Assembly: GCA_023251235.1 (NCBI GenBank)
Contig: JAHEZE010000007.1
Coordinates: 1-36,293, forward strand
DNA length: 36,293 nucleotides
Source: Sphingobacteriales bacterium
GTDB lineage: Bacteria; Bacteroidota; Bacteroidia; Chitinophagales; Chitinophagaceae
Direction: 5' to 3'
Part shown: positions 23,995 through 32,831 of the stretch, in pieces
Layout: every line of letters starts with the position of its first letter
How positions within the stretch are numbered: the stretch's first letter is position 1
The notes under the pieces: model-generated
Seen by the model: only the letters and a program-made list of their open reading frames with translations
Databases searched by the model: none
Told to the model about the DNA's origin: nothing
Made by a program: the position numbers and the translations under genes

Positions 23995-25051
23995 AATTAA
24001 GCAAATTTTCCAGTTTCATTTCATTTAAGATAACAATATTACCTTCCCTTATATCAATTAATTTTTCGGATCTGAATTCACTCAGGGTGCGGATAAGCGA
24101 TTCAGTAGCGGTACCGGCAATCGTAGCAAGGCTCTCCCGGCTGATGTCAATGGTAAATTCTTCTTCCGTATTCTGCTGATATTTCTTCCGTAACATTATA
24201 ATGGCCTCAGCTACTTTTTTGCGGAGTGAATTATAGGCGAGGTTAAGTAATTGATTTTCTTTTTCAGAAATATTTTTTGCCAATAACCTGATAAATTTTT
24301 GTGTTACCTCATTATTATTATTGATAAGTTCTTCAAAATCTTCTTTTGGTATAACAGCAAGCTCTGTAGCTTCAAGTGCTTCGGCAGTATCCTTGTATGT
24401 GGTTCCCTCCAGCAAAGCAATATGCCCCAGAAAATCTCCCTCTTTATATAGATCTACAACAAGTTCTTTTCCATTTGTATTGGTTTTATAGGTTTTTATT
24501 TTCCCTTTTAAAATATAATACAGTCTGTTTGGATGATTGCCTTCTGAATAAATAGTCTGCTTCTTTTTATACTTGTTTATATTACGGTCCTGGGTTAATG
24601 ATTCTAACAGATTTTTATTGTTTTTTGAATAAAGCAATTGGTTCATTCCATCTATGCCTGGCAATAGTTCTTCTTTGAGCATTTCTAATTTTTTCAAGCG
24701 GCCTGATACAGCATTCAGGAGTTCAGTATTATTAAAAGGTTTTGTTATATAGTCATCAGCTCCCATTTCCATTCCTTTACGCAGATCGCTACGTTCTGTT
24801 TTTGCCGTAAGGAAAATAAAAGGAGTGTTCTTTATTGTTTCGCTTTTATGCACTGCATGTAATACGCCATATCCATCCAGGCCCGGCATCATGATATCAC
24901 AAATTATCAGGTCAGGTTTTTGCTCAAGTGCCAGTGCCATACCTTGTATTCCATCTTTAGCTGTAACTACTTTATAACTTGATAATTCCAGTATTTCAGC
25001 AATGTTACTTCTGATATCCTCATTATCTTCTATCAATAATATCTTTTTCAT
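23993..25051 (-). CDS. Receiver-CRP/FNR fusion transcription regulator
   Basis: The 352-residue protein combines a receiver (1-120; E8-D9, phosphoacceptor D52, K104), a cyclic-nucleotide-binding-type beta barrel (about 150-260) and a Crp-type winged helix (about 275-345; recognition part DISRESLATIAGTATESLIRTL). It should control transcription in response to phosphorylation, with the barrel as a second input. In the barrel the phosphate-binding cassette reads LGHIALLEG then TTYKDTAEA, where cAMP-binding members have GEL and RSA or RTA; the glutamate and arginine that hold cAMP are missing, so it probably does not bind cAMP. It is the only DNA-binding regulator in the window and the best local candidate for the TGA-N6-TCA sites, including two upstream of itself. 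Confidence 0.92.
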   Translation of the reverse strand: MKKILLIEDNEDIRSNIAEILELSSYKVVTAKDGIQGMALALEQKPDLIICDIMMPGLDGYGVLHAVHKSETIKNTPFIFLTAKTERSDLRKGMEMGADDYITKPFNNTELLNAVSGRLKKLEMLKEELLPGIDGMNQLLYSKNNKNLLESLTQDRNINKYKKKQTIYSEGNHPNRLYYILKGKIKTYKTNTNGKELVVDLYKEGDFLGHIALLEGTTYKDTAEALEATELAVIPKEDFEELINNNNEVTQKFIRLLAKNISEKENQLLNLAYNSLRKKVAEAIIMLRKKYQQNTEEEFTIDISRESLATIAGTATESLIRTLSEFRSEKLIDIREGNIVILNEMKLENLLN

Positions 25052-25184
25052 GCGTCATAATTTCAATAAAATAAAACTAAATGGATATTCTAATAACCGG
25101 ATATAAAATGATTGATAAATCAATTTTTTGTGCCCGGCACATAGCTAACAGAATGCTAAACTCCTGCATTAATCACTTTTAATG

Positions 25185-25220
25185 AGTGATAAAAGTCATC
25201 TGACTGATTGATGATATTCA
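25185..25220 (-). promoter_or_regulatory. Two Crp/Fnr-core dyads upstream of the receiver-CRP gene
   Basis: TGATAAAAGTCA (25187-25198) and TGATGATATTCA (25209-25220) both have the TGA-N6-TCA core. They lie about 135-170 bases upstream of the regulator start, farther than at the other genes. The second reads CCTGA-N6-TCAAT on the minus strand. Autoregulation is possible. Confidence 0.35.
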
Positions 25221-25295
25221 GGGAAAAGGAAAGAAAATTATAGTAAAATACTATTTAGTTCATATCTGAAATTTCCATATATAAATCTGAAGAAC

Positions 25296-27356
25296 TTAAT
25301 CAGATAAAAGAATCTTAAGTTTATCAGAGACTTTATCAGCGTTGGGAAGCATTGCTTTTTCCAACCCAATATTCAAAGGAACAGCGGGTAGATTTTCTGA
25401 TCCAAGGACTTCTACAGGTGTATCAAGCCATTTAAAACATTCTTTAGAAATTCTGCCTGCCAAAGCTTCGGCAAATGAATTGTTCTGCTGTTCTTCCGTC
25501 AATACAAGGCATTTATTATTTTTCTTCACGGTTTCATAAATCATTTCCTCATCCAATGGAAATAATGTTCTCAGATCAATTATTTCAACTTGCCCGGGGA
25601 AATTTTTTGCAGCTGCTTTTGCCCAGTAAACTCCCATGCCATACGTGATAATACAACAACTCCTGCCTTCAATTATTTTATCCTCATCAGCAGAAAGTAT
25701 TTTATTAGCTATTCCAAATGGAAGTATATAATCATCCGATGGTTCAACGGTTTTTGCTTCCTCGGTACCAGGCACTTTACTCCAGTAAAGACCTTTATGT
25801 TCCAGCATGATTACAGGGTTGCCATCATAAAAAGCTGCTTTCATCAACCCTTTCATATCAGCAGCATTTGACGGATAGGCAATTTTAAGTCCCTTAATAG
25901 AAAGCAATGTTGTTTCTATCGATGCGCTATGATAAGGACCGCCACCACCATATGCTCCGATAGGTACACGTATTATTGCTGAAACAGGATATTTACCACA
26001 AGTGAGATAACATGATTTTGAAATTTCACACACCAACTGGTTAAATCCGGGGTAGATATAATCGGCAAACTGAACTTCCACAATTGGCTTTACTCCAACA
26101 GCACTTAATCCAACTGTTGAACCAATGATATAAGCTTCCTGAATAGCCGTATTAAAAACACGGTGATCGCCAAATTGCTCAGCCAGTGTAGCAGCCTCAC
26201 GAAAAACTCCCCCTAATCTTCTTCCAACATCTTGCCCGAAAAAAATACACTCGGGATGCTTTTCCATTAATTCCCTTATGGCAAACATTGCAGCATCCAC
26301 CATGATCACTTTTTCTTTGTCTGCAGGATTCCGATTTCCCTTTTCTTCAGTAACTGTGGTTGGAACAAAAACATGGTTTAACAGATCTTCCGGTTCTTTT
26401 GCATTTACAGCAATCCTGAAATCTGCTTCTACCTTTTTTGCTGATTCATTTTCTATATCGTATAAATAAGTTTCTAAAACCCCTTTTTCAAGCAGTAAAT
26501 TCCTGAGTTTTGGAAAAGGATCATCTTTTGTATGTTTAGCAAGATCCTGTTCTGATCTGTAAAATTCTTTTCTTACACCACTGGTATGGTGATTGAGTAA
26601 AGGCACTTTTGCCTGTACCAGCCATGGTTTACGATTGTTGCGAACTTCATTGAAAACATTCCCCATTATTTCATAGCTCTCAATAAAATCAGAGCCGTCA
26701 ACCTGAATTTTATTCAATCCCTTAAATCCATCGGCATATTCATAAGCATTCATTACCCTGGTTTCTTCAGCAGTTGCGCTAATTCCCCAGCCATTATCCT
26801 GCACCAGGTAAATGACCGGCAGTTTTTTTAATATAGCAAATTGAAAAGCTTCACTTACTTCACCTTCCGATACACTACCATCACCTAAAGAACAAATAAC
26901 AATAGGAGCTTCTCCCTCATTCCCTCTTATAAGGAGAGTTGAGTTAATTTTTTCAAGATACTGAATGCCCTGTGCTATTCCTGTTGTAGGAATTACCTGC
27001 ATGCCGGTAGCGCTGCTCTGATGAATGATTTTTGGTTTGTTGTTATCTTTTGTATTGGGGTGAGAATAATAAGAACGGCCTCCTGTAAATGGGTCATCCG
27101 CCTTTGTCAGTAATTGAAGCATTAATTCATAAGGAGAATATCCAAGTCCCAGTAATATACTTTCATCTCTGTAATAAGGACTGATATAATCGCAGTTTTT
27201 TAAGTGAAACGCCGTGGCTAACTGAATTGCTTCATGCCCTCTGGAAGTAGAATGTACATATTTACAAATTTGCCTGTTGGAATCATAAATTTCAGTCATT
27301 GCTTTAGCGTAGCACATCAGCCGGAAGGCTTTCAACAATATCTCTTTTTCAATCAT
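25296..27356 (-). CDS. Branched-chain 2-oxoacid dehydrogenase E1, alpha and beta subunits fused
   Basis: The 686-residue protein is an E1 alpha subunit (about 1-335) joined to an E1 beta subunit (about 350-686). The alpha half has the thiamine diphosphate motif GDGS (158-161) closing at QDN (186-188), plus STSRGHEAIQLA and YISPYYRDES. The beta half has FFGQDVGRRLGGVFRE, the TAIQEAYIIGSTVGLS segment with its cofactor glutamate, EVQFADYIYPGFNQL, and IIRVPIGAYGGGGPYHSAS. This pattern points to 2-oxoisovalerate-type substrates. The enzyme decarboxylates the oxoacid and acylates E2, feeding branched-chain amino-acid breakdown or branched fatty-acid primers. E2 and E3 are not in the window. ATG 27356 is preferred because MIEKEILLKAFRLM is the normal N-terminus; ATG 27392 would add a 12-residue hydrophobic leader. 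Confidence 0.9.
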   Translation of the reverse strand: MIEKEILLKAFRLMCYAKAMTEIYDSNRQICKYVHSTSRGHEAIQLATAFHLKNCDYISPYYRDESILLGLGYSPYELMLQLLTKADDPFTGGRSYYSHPNTKDNNKPKIIHQSSATGMQVIPTTGIAQGIQYLEKINSTLLIRGNEGEAPIVICSLGDGSVSEGEVSEAFQFAILKKLPVIYLVQDNGWGISATAEETRVMNAYEYADGFKGLNKIQVDGSDFIESYEIMGNVFNEVRNNRKPWLVQAKVPLLNHHTSGVRKEFYRSEQDLAKHTKDDPFPKLRNLLLEKGVLETYLYDIENESAKKVEADFRIAVNAKEPEDLLNHVFVPTTVTEEKGNRNPADKEKVIMVDAAMFAIRELMEKHPECIFFGQDVGRRLGGVFREAATLAEQFGDHRVFNTAIQEAYIIGSTVGLSAVGVKPIVEVQFADYIYPGFNQLVCEISKSCYLTCGKYPVSAIIRVPIGAYGGGGPYHSASIETTLLSIKGLKIAYPSNAADMKGLMKAAFYDGNPVIMLEHKGLYWSKVPGTEEAKTVEPSDDYILPFGIANKILSADEDKIIEGRSCCIITYGMGVYWAKAAAKNFPGQVEIIDLRTLFPLDEEMIYETVKKNNKCLVLTEEQQNNSFAEALAGRISKECFKWLDTPVEVLGSENLPAVPLNIGLEKAMLPNADKVSDKLKILLSD

Positions 27357-27399
27357 AAGAAAATCTATAGTAAGCAAAAATAAGCTGATCAAGGCTATG

Positions 27400-27445
27400 T
27401 AAAAACTGAAAAGTCACCAGCATATTACTGATGACTTTTACAGTT
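27400..27445 (-). terminator. Intrinsic terminator after the FAH-family gene
   Basis: On the minus strand AACTGTAAAAGTCA (27445-27432) pairs with TGACTTTTCAGTT (27416-27404) with one bulge, followed by TTTT. It separates the FAH-family gene from E1, so the two are probably separate transcripts. Confidence 0.75.
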
Positions 27446-27484
27446 GGTTTTGGTTGCGTCTCCACTTGTAAACGGAAAGCATCT

Positions 27485-28096
27485 TTATTTAACTTCCAGC
27501 TCTAATAACGGATCGTCTTCGATAAAAGCTTCGAGCTCATCTCCTACTACTAATTCGCCTACTCCTGCTGGTGTACCGGTAAAAACTATATCACCGATAT
27601 TAACCGAAAAATAATTAGAGATATAAGAAACTATTTTATCAAAACTGTGTATCATCAAATCCGAATTTCCCTGCTGCACCAGCTCCTTATTTTTATACAG
27701 ACAAAAGTTAATGTTTTTTTTATTCTTGATATTTGAAATAGAGATCCATTTCCCTACTGCCGCAGAATTATCCCATGCTTTTGCTTTTTCCCATGGAAGC
27801 CCTTTTTCCTTTAACTCGTTTTGAATATCTCTTGCAGTAAAATCGATGCCTACTGAAATAGCATCATAATATTTACTTGCAAATTTTTCCTGAATATACT
27901 TTCCATTTTTACTAATTCTCAATACCAACTCACATTCATAATGCAATTCGTTGGTAAATTCAGGGTAATAAAATGGAGTATGCGGCTGCAAAAGAGCACT
28001 TTTGGGCTTCATGAAAATCACCGGTTCATCCGGCACCTCATTACCCAATTCTTTAGCATGTGCAACATAATTACGTCCTACACAGAATATCTTCAT
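27485..28096 (-). CDS. Fumarylacetoacetate hydrolase (FAH) family protein
   Basis: The 203-residue single-domain FAH protein begins KIFCVGRNYVAHAKELGNE, as typical acylpyruvase-like members do. Metal ligands are E54 and E56 (HYECELVLRI) and D85 (VGIDFTARDIQ). KAWDNSAAVGKW and the C-terminal FTGTPAGVGELVVGD are also family-typical. Short members hydrolyse acylpyruvates or decarboxylate oxaloacetate; the exact substrate is not readable. It is divergent from the HD-domain gene, with 245 bases between them. Confidence 0.9.
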   Translation of the reverse strand: MKIFCVGRNYVAHAKELGNEVPDEPVIFMKPKSALLQPHTPFYYPEFTNELHYECELVLRISKNGKYIQEKFASKYYDAISVGIDFTARDIQNELKEKGLPWEKAKAWDNSAAVGKWISISNIKNKKNINFCLYKNKELVQQGNSDLMIHSFDKIVSYISNYFSVNIGDIVFTGTPAGVGELVVGDELEAFIEDDPLLELEVK

Positions 28097-28292
28097 ATCA
28101 GGCTTGTTTTAATAAATACATCGGATACACTACATAAGGACTGTACATCCCATATATTCAGGCTTCATAAAAGAATGGATTTTAAAGGAGGAAGTGTGTT
28201 CGGGGATGCTAAAATAAGTAAACAACAGGATATCTCATAGTGAAAATAAATATTATTTAAAGTTTGAGAACCCGGGAAAACTTATATTCAGG

Positions 28293-28325
28293 TTTGTCAA
28301 TTTATTGCTCAAAGCACTAACTTAG
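28293..28325 (+). promoter_or_regulatory. Possible promoter of the HD/NTT/CNB operon
   Basis: TTTG (28293-28296), a 21-base spacer and TAACTTAG (28318-28325) lie 16 bases before the HD gene start. The -7 box is imperfect relative to TAnnTTTG. The rest of the 28097-28341 gap shows no gene or strong hairpin. Confidence 0.35.
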
Positions 28326-28341
28326 ATACTCCCAACAACAA

Positions 28342-28929
28342 ATGGCAGCATTATTGGAGACCATAGAGAAATTAATTATCCCCCGGTTGAAAAATGAGCT
28401 CAATCCCGGATTGATTTATCATAATATCCACCATACTATAGATGTTTTGAATAAATCAATACTAATATCAAAAAAGGAAGGAATTGATAATGCCAACGAT
28501 CTTCTCTTACTTAGTACAGCAGCTCTTTATCACGACAGTGGTTTTCTTTTTATCTATAAGAACCATGAAGAAAAAGGTTGTCAAATTGCCCGGAAAGACC
28601 TATCCGGTTTTTTTACTACCGAGGAATTGGACAGAATTTGTGGCTTAATCATGGCAACGAAAATTCCCCAGACGCCTCATAATATTCTGGAAAAGATCAT
28701 CTGTGATGCTGATCTTGATTACCTTGGTAGAGATGATTTTGAACCCATCAGTAAAAACCTCTACAAAGAGTTTATTGATTTTGATATTTTAAAAAAAGAC
28801 GTGCTGTGGGATAAGGTGCAGATTGAATTTTTTGAATCGCATCATTATTTTACCCAAACCTCTATTTCGTTAAGGCAACAAAAGAAAGATAATAATCTGC
28901 AATTATTAAAACAAAGAGTCCAGTTGTAA
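28342..28929 (+). CDS. HD-domain metal-dependent phosphohydrolase
   Basis: The 195-residue protein has the HD-superfamily metal set: H27 in IYHNIHHTIDV, H64-D65 in ALYHDSGF, and D122 or D124 in CDADLDYLG. YHNxxHxxDV resembles the signature of class I cyclic-nucleotide phosphodiesterases and also occurs in small bacterial HD phosphohydrolases. A cNMP phosphodiesterase is therefore possible but unproven. It is followed after two bases by the NTT-HEAT gene and then by a cyclic-nucleotide-binding protein. That operon context strengthens a link to cyclic nucleotides, and it is the main reason for proposing this activity over general nucleotide hydrolysis. Confidence 0.82.
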   Translation: MAALLETIEKLIIPRLKNELNPGLIYHNIHHTIDVLNKSILISKKEGIDNANDLLLLSTAALYHDSGFLFIYKNHEEKGCQIARKDLSGFFTTEELDRICGLIMATKIPQTPHNILEKIICDADLDYLGRDDFEPISKNLYKEFIDFDILKKDVLWDKVQIEFFESHHYFTQTSISLRQQKKDNNLQLLKQRVQL

Positions 28930-28931
28930 GT

Positions 28932-31691
28932 ATGACAATTCAATCCCGATTACAACATTTATTTAATGTTCGCAAAGCTGAGTGGAGTGTTGTGACAAGA
29001 TTATTCTGGTTACAGTTTTTCCAGGGAACTGGCATTGCTTTTTTCTTTACGGCATCTTTTTCCCGTTTTCTTGAAAAAAATCCGGCTTCTGAACTTGTAT
29101 GGGTAATCATTATTTCCTCTCCCCTCCTTTTTATTACCGGTTGGCTATTTAATAAAGGTGAACAAAAGCTTAAGCTTTCTAAACTTGGCGCTTTAAGCAT
29201 TATTATTATGGCAGCAAGTATAATTTTTTTTCATTTTGCAAGTAATAGTTTAAATGGAGGATGGTATTATTATCTGATGTTTGCCTGGTATTATGTTCTT
29301 TACCTCCTTAGTAATCTTGGATTCTGGAGCATAGCTTCTGAGTTGTTTGATGTAAGGCAAAGCAAGAGATTATTTTCTGTTATCAGCGCCGGGGATATCC
29401 CTGCAAAATTCATTGGCTATACTATAGCTTACTTTTTTGTAAAAACAGTAGGTCCTCTTAGTATGCTATGGCCGGCGTTTATTTTTATGTTGGGTTCATT
29501 TCCATTTTTAATTAATTTATCTAAAACCGGGGAAATTCATAGTCACTCCCCCCATCATCATTCAGATTCATTGGATGTAAAATTGGAAAGAGGAATTAAA
29601 CAATTAATCAAAAAATTTACAGTTAATCGTCTTATCCGCAGCATCGCCTTGCTATCATTTTTAATTTCTTCCTGTCTTGTCATTCTGAATTTCGCATTCT
29701 ATAAAGAAATAAAGGAAGGCCACCATCACGACAAATCCATGTCTAACTTTATTTTGCTTTTCCTTGCAAGTTCTCAGATAATTGCTTTAATTGTAAAATT
29801 GATCTTTACAGGCAGACTAATTGGATCAATGGGAATAAAAAAAGCACTTTATATCACTCCCCTGGTTTTATTAGCCTTATTATCTATAATAATTATCGTT
29901 GAAACTACGATGGGTGCCAATAATATTGTATTCTATACATTCGGGGCGGCTGCTATTGGAGTGGAGATTCTAAGAAATGCGATAAACTCCCCTGTATTTC
30001 TTACAGTCATGCAGCCTTTGATTCCGCATGAAAGAACAAAAGCCCATAATATAGTTAAAGGAATTATGGACCCTTTTGCCTTTTTATTTTCCGGAGTGCT
30101 TCTTTTGTTGTTATTAAAAGTTCACAATATTTCGACATTACTTACCATCTGTTATGCCCTACTATTAATCACAATATTTTGGTTACTATCCATAAAATGG
30201 GTTGATAAGGCTTACCGGGAAAATCTTATTAAAACAATCAGCAGCCGTTTCTTCAGCCAGGATGAATTTTCTCTTTCAAATGATGACATTCTGAAACAAA
30301 TTCAGAAAAAAATTGCTGCAGGAAATGAATTGGAGGTAATCAACATTCTGCAGATGCTGAACACCAGGATCACCTCAGTCAGCAATGAGCTTATCTTCAG
30401 TTTGCTTGATCATCCGTCCGATAAGGTGAAAATAGAAACCATTCATTTAATAGACAGCAATAATATTAAGGGGGCCGAAGAAAAACTAGAAGTATTAGCT
30501 TACCATTCTCCGAGCAAAGAAGTACGCTTTTATACAGTTCAAATACTTTGCAAGCATGATAACCATCAAAAATTTCAAAAACATTTTATAGATAATACAG
30601 ACCTGGAAATTAAAACAGCAGCACTGTCCGGCATGCTGTTAAGCAAAAATCAAAGCACGGTATTAGAAGCAGAAAAAATTGTTTCATCATATATTAATTC
30701 CCAAGATGACCAAAATAAGAAAACAGCTATAAACATTTTAAATGAAGTAAAGGACAGTTATTGTCATTCAGAACATTTGCAGCTTCTTTTTGAAGCTGGA
30801 GAAATTAAAAGTTCCGCTATCAGAATAATTGGAAAAGCAGCGAACACTGAACTTCTCAACTTTACAATAAAACTTATTAATGAACACAGGAGGATTGTGT
30901 TAGACACGCTGCAGGCAGCAGGCGAAAAATCAATCAGTATAATCCAATCCTACCTTCAATCAGGCGAATGCACAATGGCAAATAAAGAAAAACTGATTTT
31001 ACTATTAGGTAAAATTGGCGGAGCACAATCACATAAAGCACTTTTTAATTTATTAAATCAACATCCAAAAGATGCAGCCCTCATTGCAAAAGCACTTCTC
31101 CGGAGCAAATACCATAGTACCCATGAAACGCAAAAACAGTTAGAGGAGATTGCTTATGAATTTATCATCTATGGAGTTGAATTATTGTATATGCAGAAAT
31201 TTCTTCAGCCTTATCATAAGGAATATAAAATTCTTATTAGTTCTTTAAATATTGAGCTGATGGAAATCCGCAATGTGATTCTGAGTTTATTTGGTTGCAT
31301 TTATGATCATAATAAGTTTTTCAAGGTCAGGCAGGGATTGGATATGGAAAAGAAAGAAACAATCGCTAATGCCATGGAAGTAATTGAAATGACTGTAAGA
31401 AAGGATCTTGCATTACATTTCAATAATCTTTACGAATCTACTGACATCGACCATCGCTGTTTAGTCTTGAAAAATCTTTTACCTGAATCAACAATTCCCC
31501 AGGTGGAAGAAATTCTATTGAGTATTCTTTCTGAAAAACCGGTTGGCTATAATACATGGACAAAAGCATGTTCTATGTATGTATCAAAAAAATATCATTT
31601 AAAGATCAACCGGGACTTGCTAAAAAATTTCTCCGGTTCTGAGAGCTTGATTTTACAGGAAACTGCACGATATGCTGAGTTAATTGATTAA
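28932..31691 (+). CDS. NTT-like (ATP/ADP translocase-like) MFS membrane protein fused to HEAT repeats
   Basis: The 919-residue protein has about twelve hydrophobic helices in residues 1-425 and a soluble, all-helical C-terminal half (about 450-919) with degenerate HEAT-like repeats (SDKVKIETIHLIDSNN, SKEVRFYTVQILCKH, DLEIKTAALSGML). Segments such as FWSIASELFDVRQSKRLFSVISAGDIPAKFIGY, GVEILRNAINSPVFLTVMQPL and PHERTKAHNIVKGIMDP are typical of bacterial NTT-like proteins related to the ATP/ADP translocases of intracellular bacteria and plastids. Homologues fused to HEAT repeats occur in free-living bacteria; their substrate is not established. Two histidine-rich loops, HSHSPHHH (203-210) and GHHHD (263-267), could bind metal. 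It lies two bases after the HD gene and eight before the CNB gene. Confidence 0.85.
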   Translation: MTIQSRLQHLFNVRKAEWSVVTRLFWLQFFQGTGIAFFFTASFSRFLEKNPASELVWVIIISSPLLFITGWLFNKGEQKLKLSKLGALSIIIMAASIIFFHFASNSLNGGWYYYLMFAWYYVLYLLSNLGFWSIASELFDVRQSKRLFSVISAGDIPAKFIGYTIAYFFVKTVGPLSMLWPAFIFMLGSFPFLINLSKTGEIHSHSPHHHSDSLDVKLERGIKQLIKKFTVNRLIRSIALLSFLISSCLVILNFAFYKEIKEGHHHDKSMSNFILLFLASSQIIALIVKLIFTGRLIGSMGIKKALYITPLVLLALLSIIIIVETTMGANNIVFYTFGAAAIGVEILRNAINSPVFLTVMQPLIPHERTKAHNIVKGIMDPFAFLFSGVLLLLLLKVHNISTLLTICYALLLITIFWLLSIKWVDKAYRENLIKTISSRFFSQDEFSLSNDDILKQIQKKIAAGNELEVINILQMLNTRITSVSNELIFSLLDHPSDKVKIETIHLIDSNNIKGAEEKLEVLAYHSPSKEVRFYTVQILCKHDNHQKFQKHFIDNTDLEIKTAALSGMLLSKNQSTVLEAEKIVSSYINSQDDQNKKTAINILNEVKDSYCHSEHLQLLFEAGEIKSSAIRIIGKAANTELLNFTIKLINEHRRIVLDTLQAAGEKSISIIQSYLQSGECTMANKEKLILLLGKIGGAQSHKALFNLLNQHPKDAALIAKALLRSKYHSTHETQKQLEEIAYEFIIYGVELLYMQKFLQPYHKEYKILISSLNIELMEIRNVILSLFGCIYDHNKFFKVRQGLDMEKKETIANAMEVIEMTVRKDLALHFNNLYESTDIDHRCLVLKNLLPESTIPQVEEILLSILSEKPVGYNTWTKACSMYVSKKYHLKINRDLLKNFSGSESLILQETARYAELID

Positions 31692-31699
31692 ATTTAGAT

Positions 31700-32146
31700 A
31701 TGGAACAATCCGGTTCAAACCGCTTATTACTCATTGAAAAGGTATTGATACTAAAATCACTGAACCTTTTTAAAGATACACCTGAAAATATTCTGGCTGA
31801 TCTTGCTCCTTTGATGAAGGAAAAAGAATATGAAGAAGGCACAGTAATTTTTAAAGAAGGAGAAACCGGAGATTGTATGTATATAATACATCATGGAAAT
31901 ATAAGAATAAATAAAGCAGAAACCACCCTTGCAATCCTGAAAGAAAAAGAAGTTTTTGGAGAGTTATCATTACTTGATGCTGATACAAGGTCGGCTACAG
32001 CCATCGCTCATTCTGATTGCTTTTTGTTTAAAATTGATCAGGAACCTTTTTATGAATTGATGGATGAAAGGCCGGAAGTGGCAAAGGGATTTATTAAAAT
32101 CTTATGCCAGCGGCTAAGAGCAATGAATGAAAAACGGGTATCATGA
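31700..32146 (+). CDS. Stand-alone cyclic-nucleotide-binding protein
   Basis: The 148-residue protein is a single CNB (CAP_ED) domain: LKSLNLFKDTPENILADLAPLM at the start, EEGTVIFKEGETGDCMYIIHHGNIRI, and an intact phosphate-binding cassette with FGELS (86-90) and TRSAT (96-100). E88, R97 and S98 occupy the positions that contact cAMP in CRP and PKA regulatory subunits. It has no DNA-binding or catalytic domain. As the third gene of the HD/NTT-HEAT operon it is likely the cyclic-nucleotide-responsive regulatory subunit of that transporter. Bacteroidota relatives exist in which CNB and NTT-HEAT parts are joined or adjacent. Confidence 0.88.
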   Translation: MEQSGSNRLLLIEKVLILKSLNLFKDTPENILADLAPLMKEKEYEEGTVIFKEGETGDCMYIIHHGNIRINKAETTLAILKEKEVFGELSLLDADTRSATAIAHSDCFLFKIDQEPFYELMDERPEVAKGFIKILCQRLRAMNEKRVS

Positions 32147-32159
32147 TTACAAATAAAAA

Positions 32160-32738
32160 TTAATTTATTTCGAAGCTTCGGTTATTCACTTCGTTCATGG
32201 TAAGGCTAATGCCCTTGCTGGCAAAACTTTCAATAACTTCTACAGCATAATCAATCTTCAGCTTAACCAGAGGCTCCTCCTCTTTTTTCCATTTACTTAG
32301 AACAAAATCTGCCTGCATCCCTTTGGGATAGTCATTACCAATACCAAACCGTAACCGGGAATAATCCCTGGTTTCAAGCATTGTTTCAATGCTTTTTAAC
32401 CCATTATGCCCGCCATCGCTACCCGTCGGTCTCAATCGCATTTTATTCAATGGCAAGGCAACCTCATCTACAACTATAAATACGTTTTCAACCGGAATAT
32501 GTTCTTTATCCATCCAGTATTTAACTGCATTACCACTTAAGTTCATATAAGTAGTTGGGCAAATACAAACAAATTTTTTGCCCTTCCATTTAACTTCTGA
32601 TGCATAAGCCAGCCTGCCGTTTCTGAATTGGCCCCCATGTTTTAAGACAAAAGCATTCACAACGTCAAAACCAATATTGTGACGGGTGTGAGCATATTCG
32701 TCGCCCACATTTCCTAACCCAACAATTAAAAACTTCAT
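32160..32738 (-). CDS. pth: Peptidyl-tRNA hydrolase
   Basis: The 192-residue enzyme releases tRNA from prematurely dropped peptidyl-tRNA by cleaving the ester bond. Catalytic N10 and H20 fall at the E. coli numbering when ATG 32738 is taken as start (MKFLIVGLGNVG), which is why the in-frame ATG at 32765 is rejected. Further conserved residues are in TYMNLSGN, FIVVDEVALP and GGHNGLKS. Length is normal for the family. It follows rplY on the same strand with a terminator between, and converges with the CNB gene at 13 bases. Just upstream of the start, CTAATGTCTGTCA weakly resembles part of the 23 kb regulatory motif but lacks its dyad. Confidence 0.95.
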   Translation of the reverse strand: MKFLIVGLGNVGDEYAHTRHNIGFDVVNAFVLKHGGQFRNGRLAYASEVKWKGKKFVCICPTTYMNLSGNAVKYWMDKEHIPVENVFIVVDEVALPLNKMRLRPTGSDGGHNGLKSIETMLETRDYSRLRFGIGNDYPKGMQADFVLSKWKKEEEPLVKLKIDYAVEVIESFASKGISLTMNEVNNRSFEIN

Positions 32739-32780
32739 AATGATAATTATGCTAATGTCTGTCAATTTTTTTGAATGAAA

Positions 32781-32812
32781 ATAAAAAAACCCACATCAAT
32801 TGAAGCGGGTTT
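32781..32812 (-). terminator. Intrinsic terminator between rplY and pth
   Basis: On the minus strand AAACCCGC (32812-32805) pairs with GTGGGTTT (32794-32787), including one G-T pair, around a 10-base loop, then TTTTT. It ends the rplY transcript before pth. Confidence 0.75.
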
Positions 32813-32831
32813 ATAATTGAAAAATGTAAGA

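Noticed and set aside
25111-25124. Perfect palindrome ATTGATAAATCAAT upstream of the receiver-CRP gene, resembling an Fnr box
   Set aside because: The half-sites TTGA and TCAA are only four bases apart, whereas Fnr/Crp sites have six, so it is not counted with the dyad motif.
25172-25190. Inverted repeat ATCACT-N7-AGTGAT in the receiver-CRP upstream region
   Set aside because: Half-site order and spacing do not match Crp/Fnr sites, and the stem is short with no T run, so neither operator nor terminator is supported.
32739-32765. N-terminal extension of peptidyl-tRNA hydrolase from ATG 32765
   Set aside because: It would shift catalytic N10 and H20 by nine residues and adds an Ile-rich stretch not found in the family.
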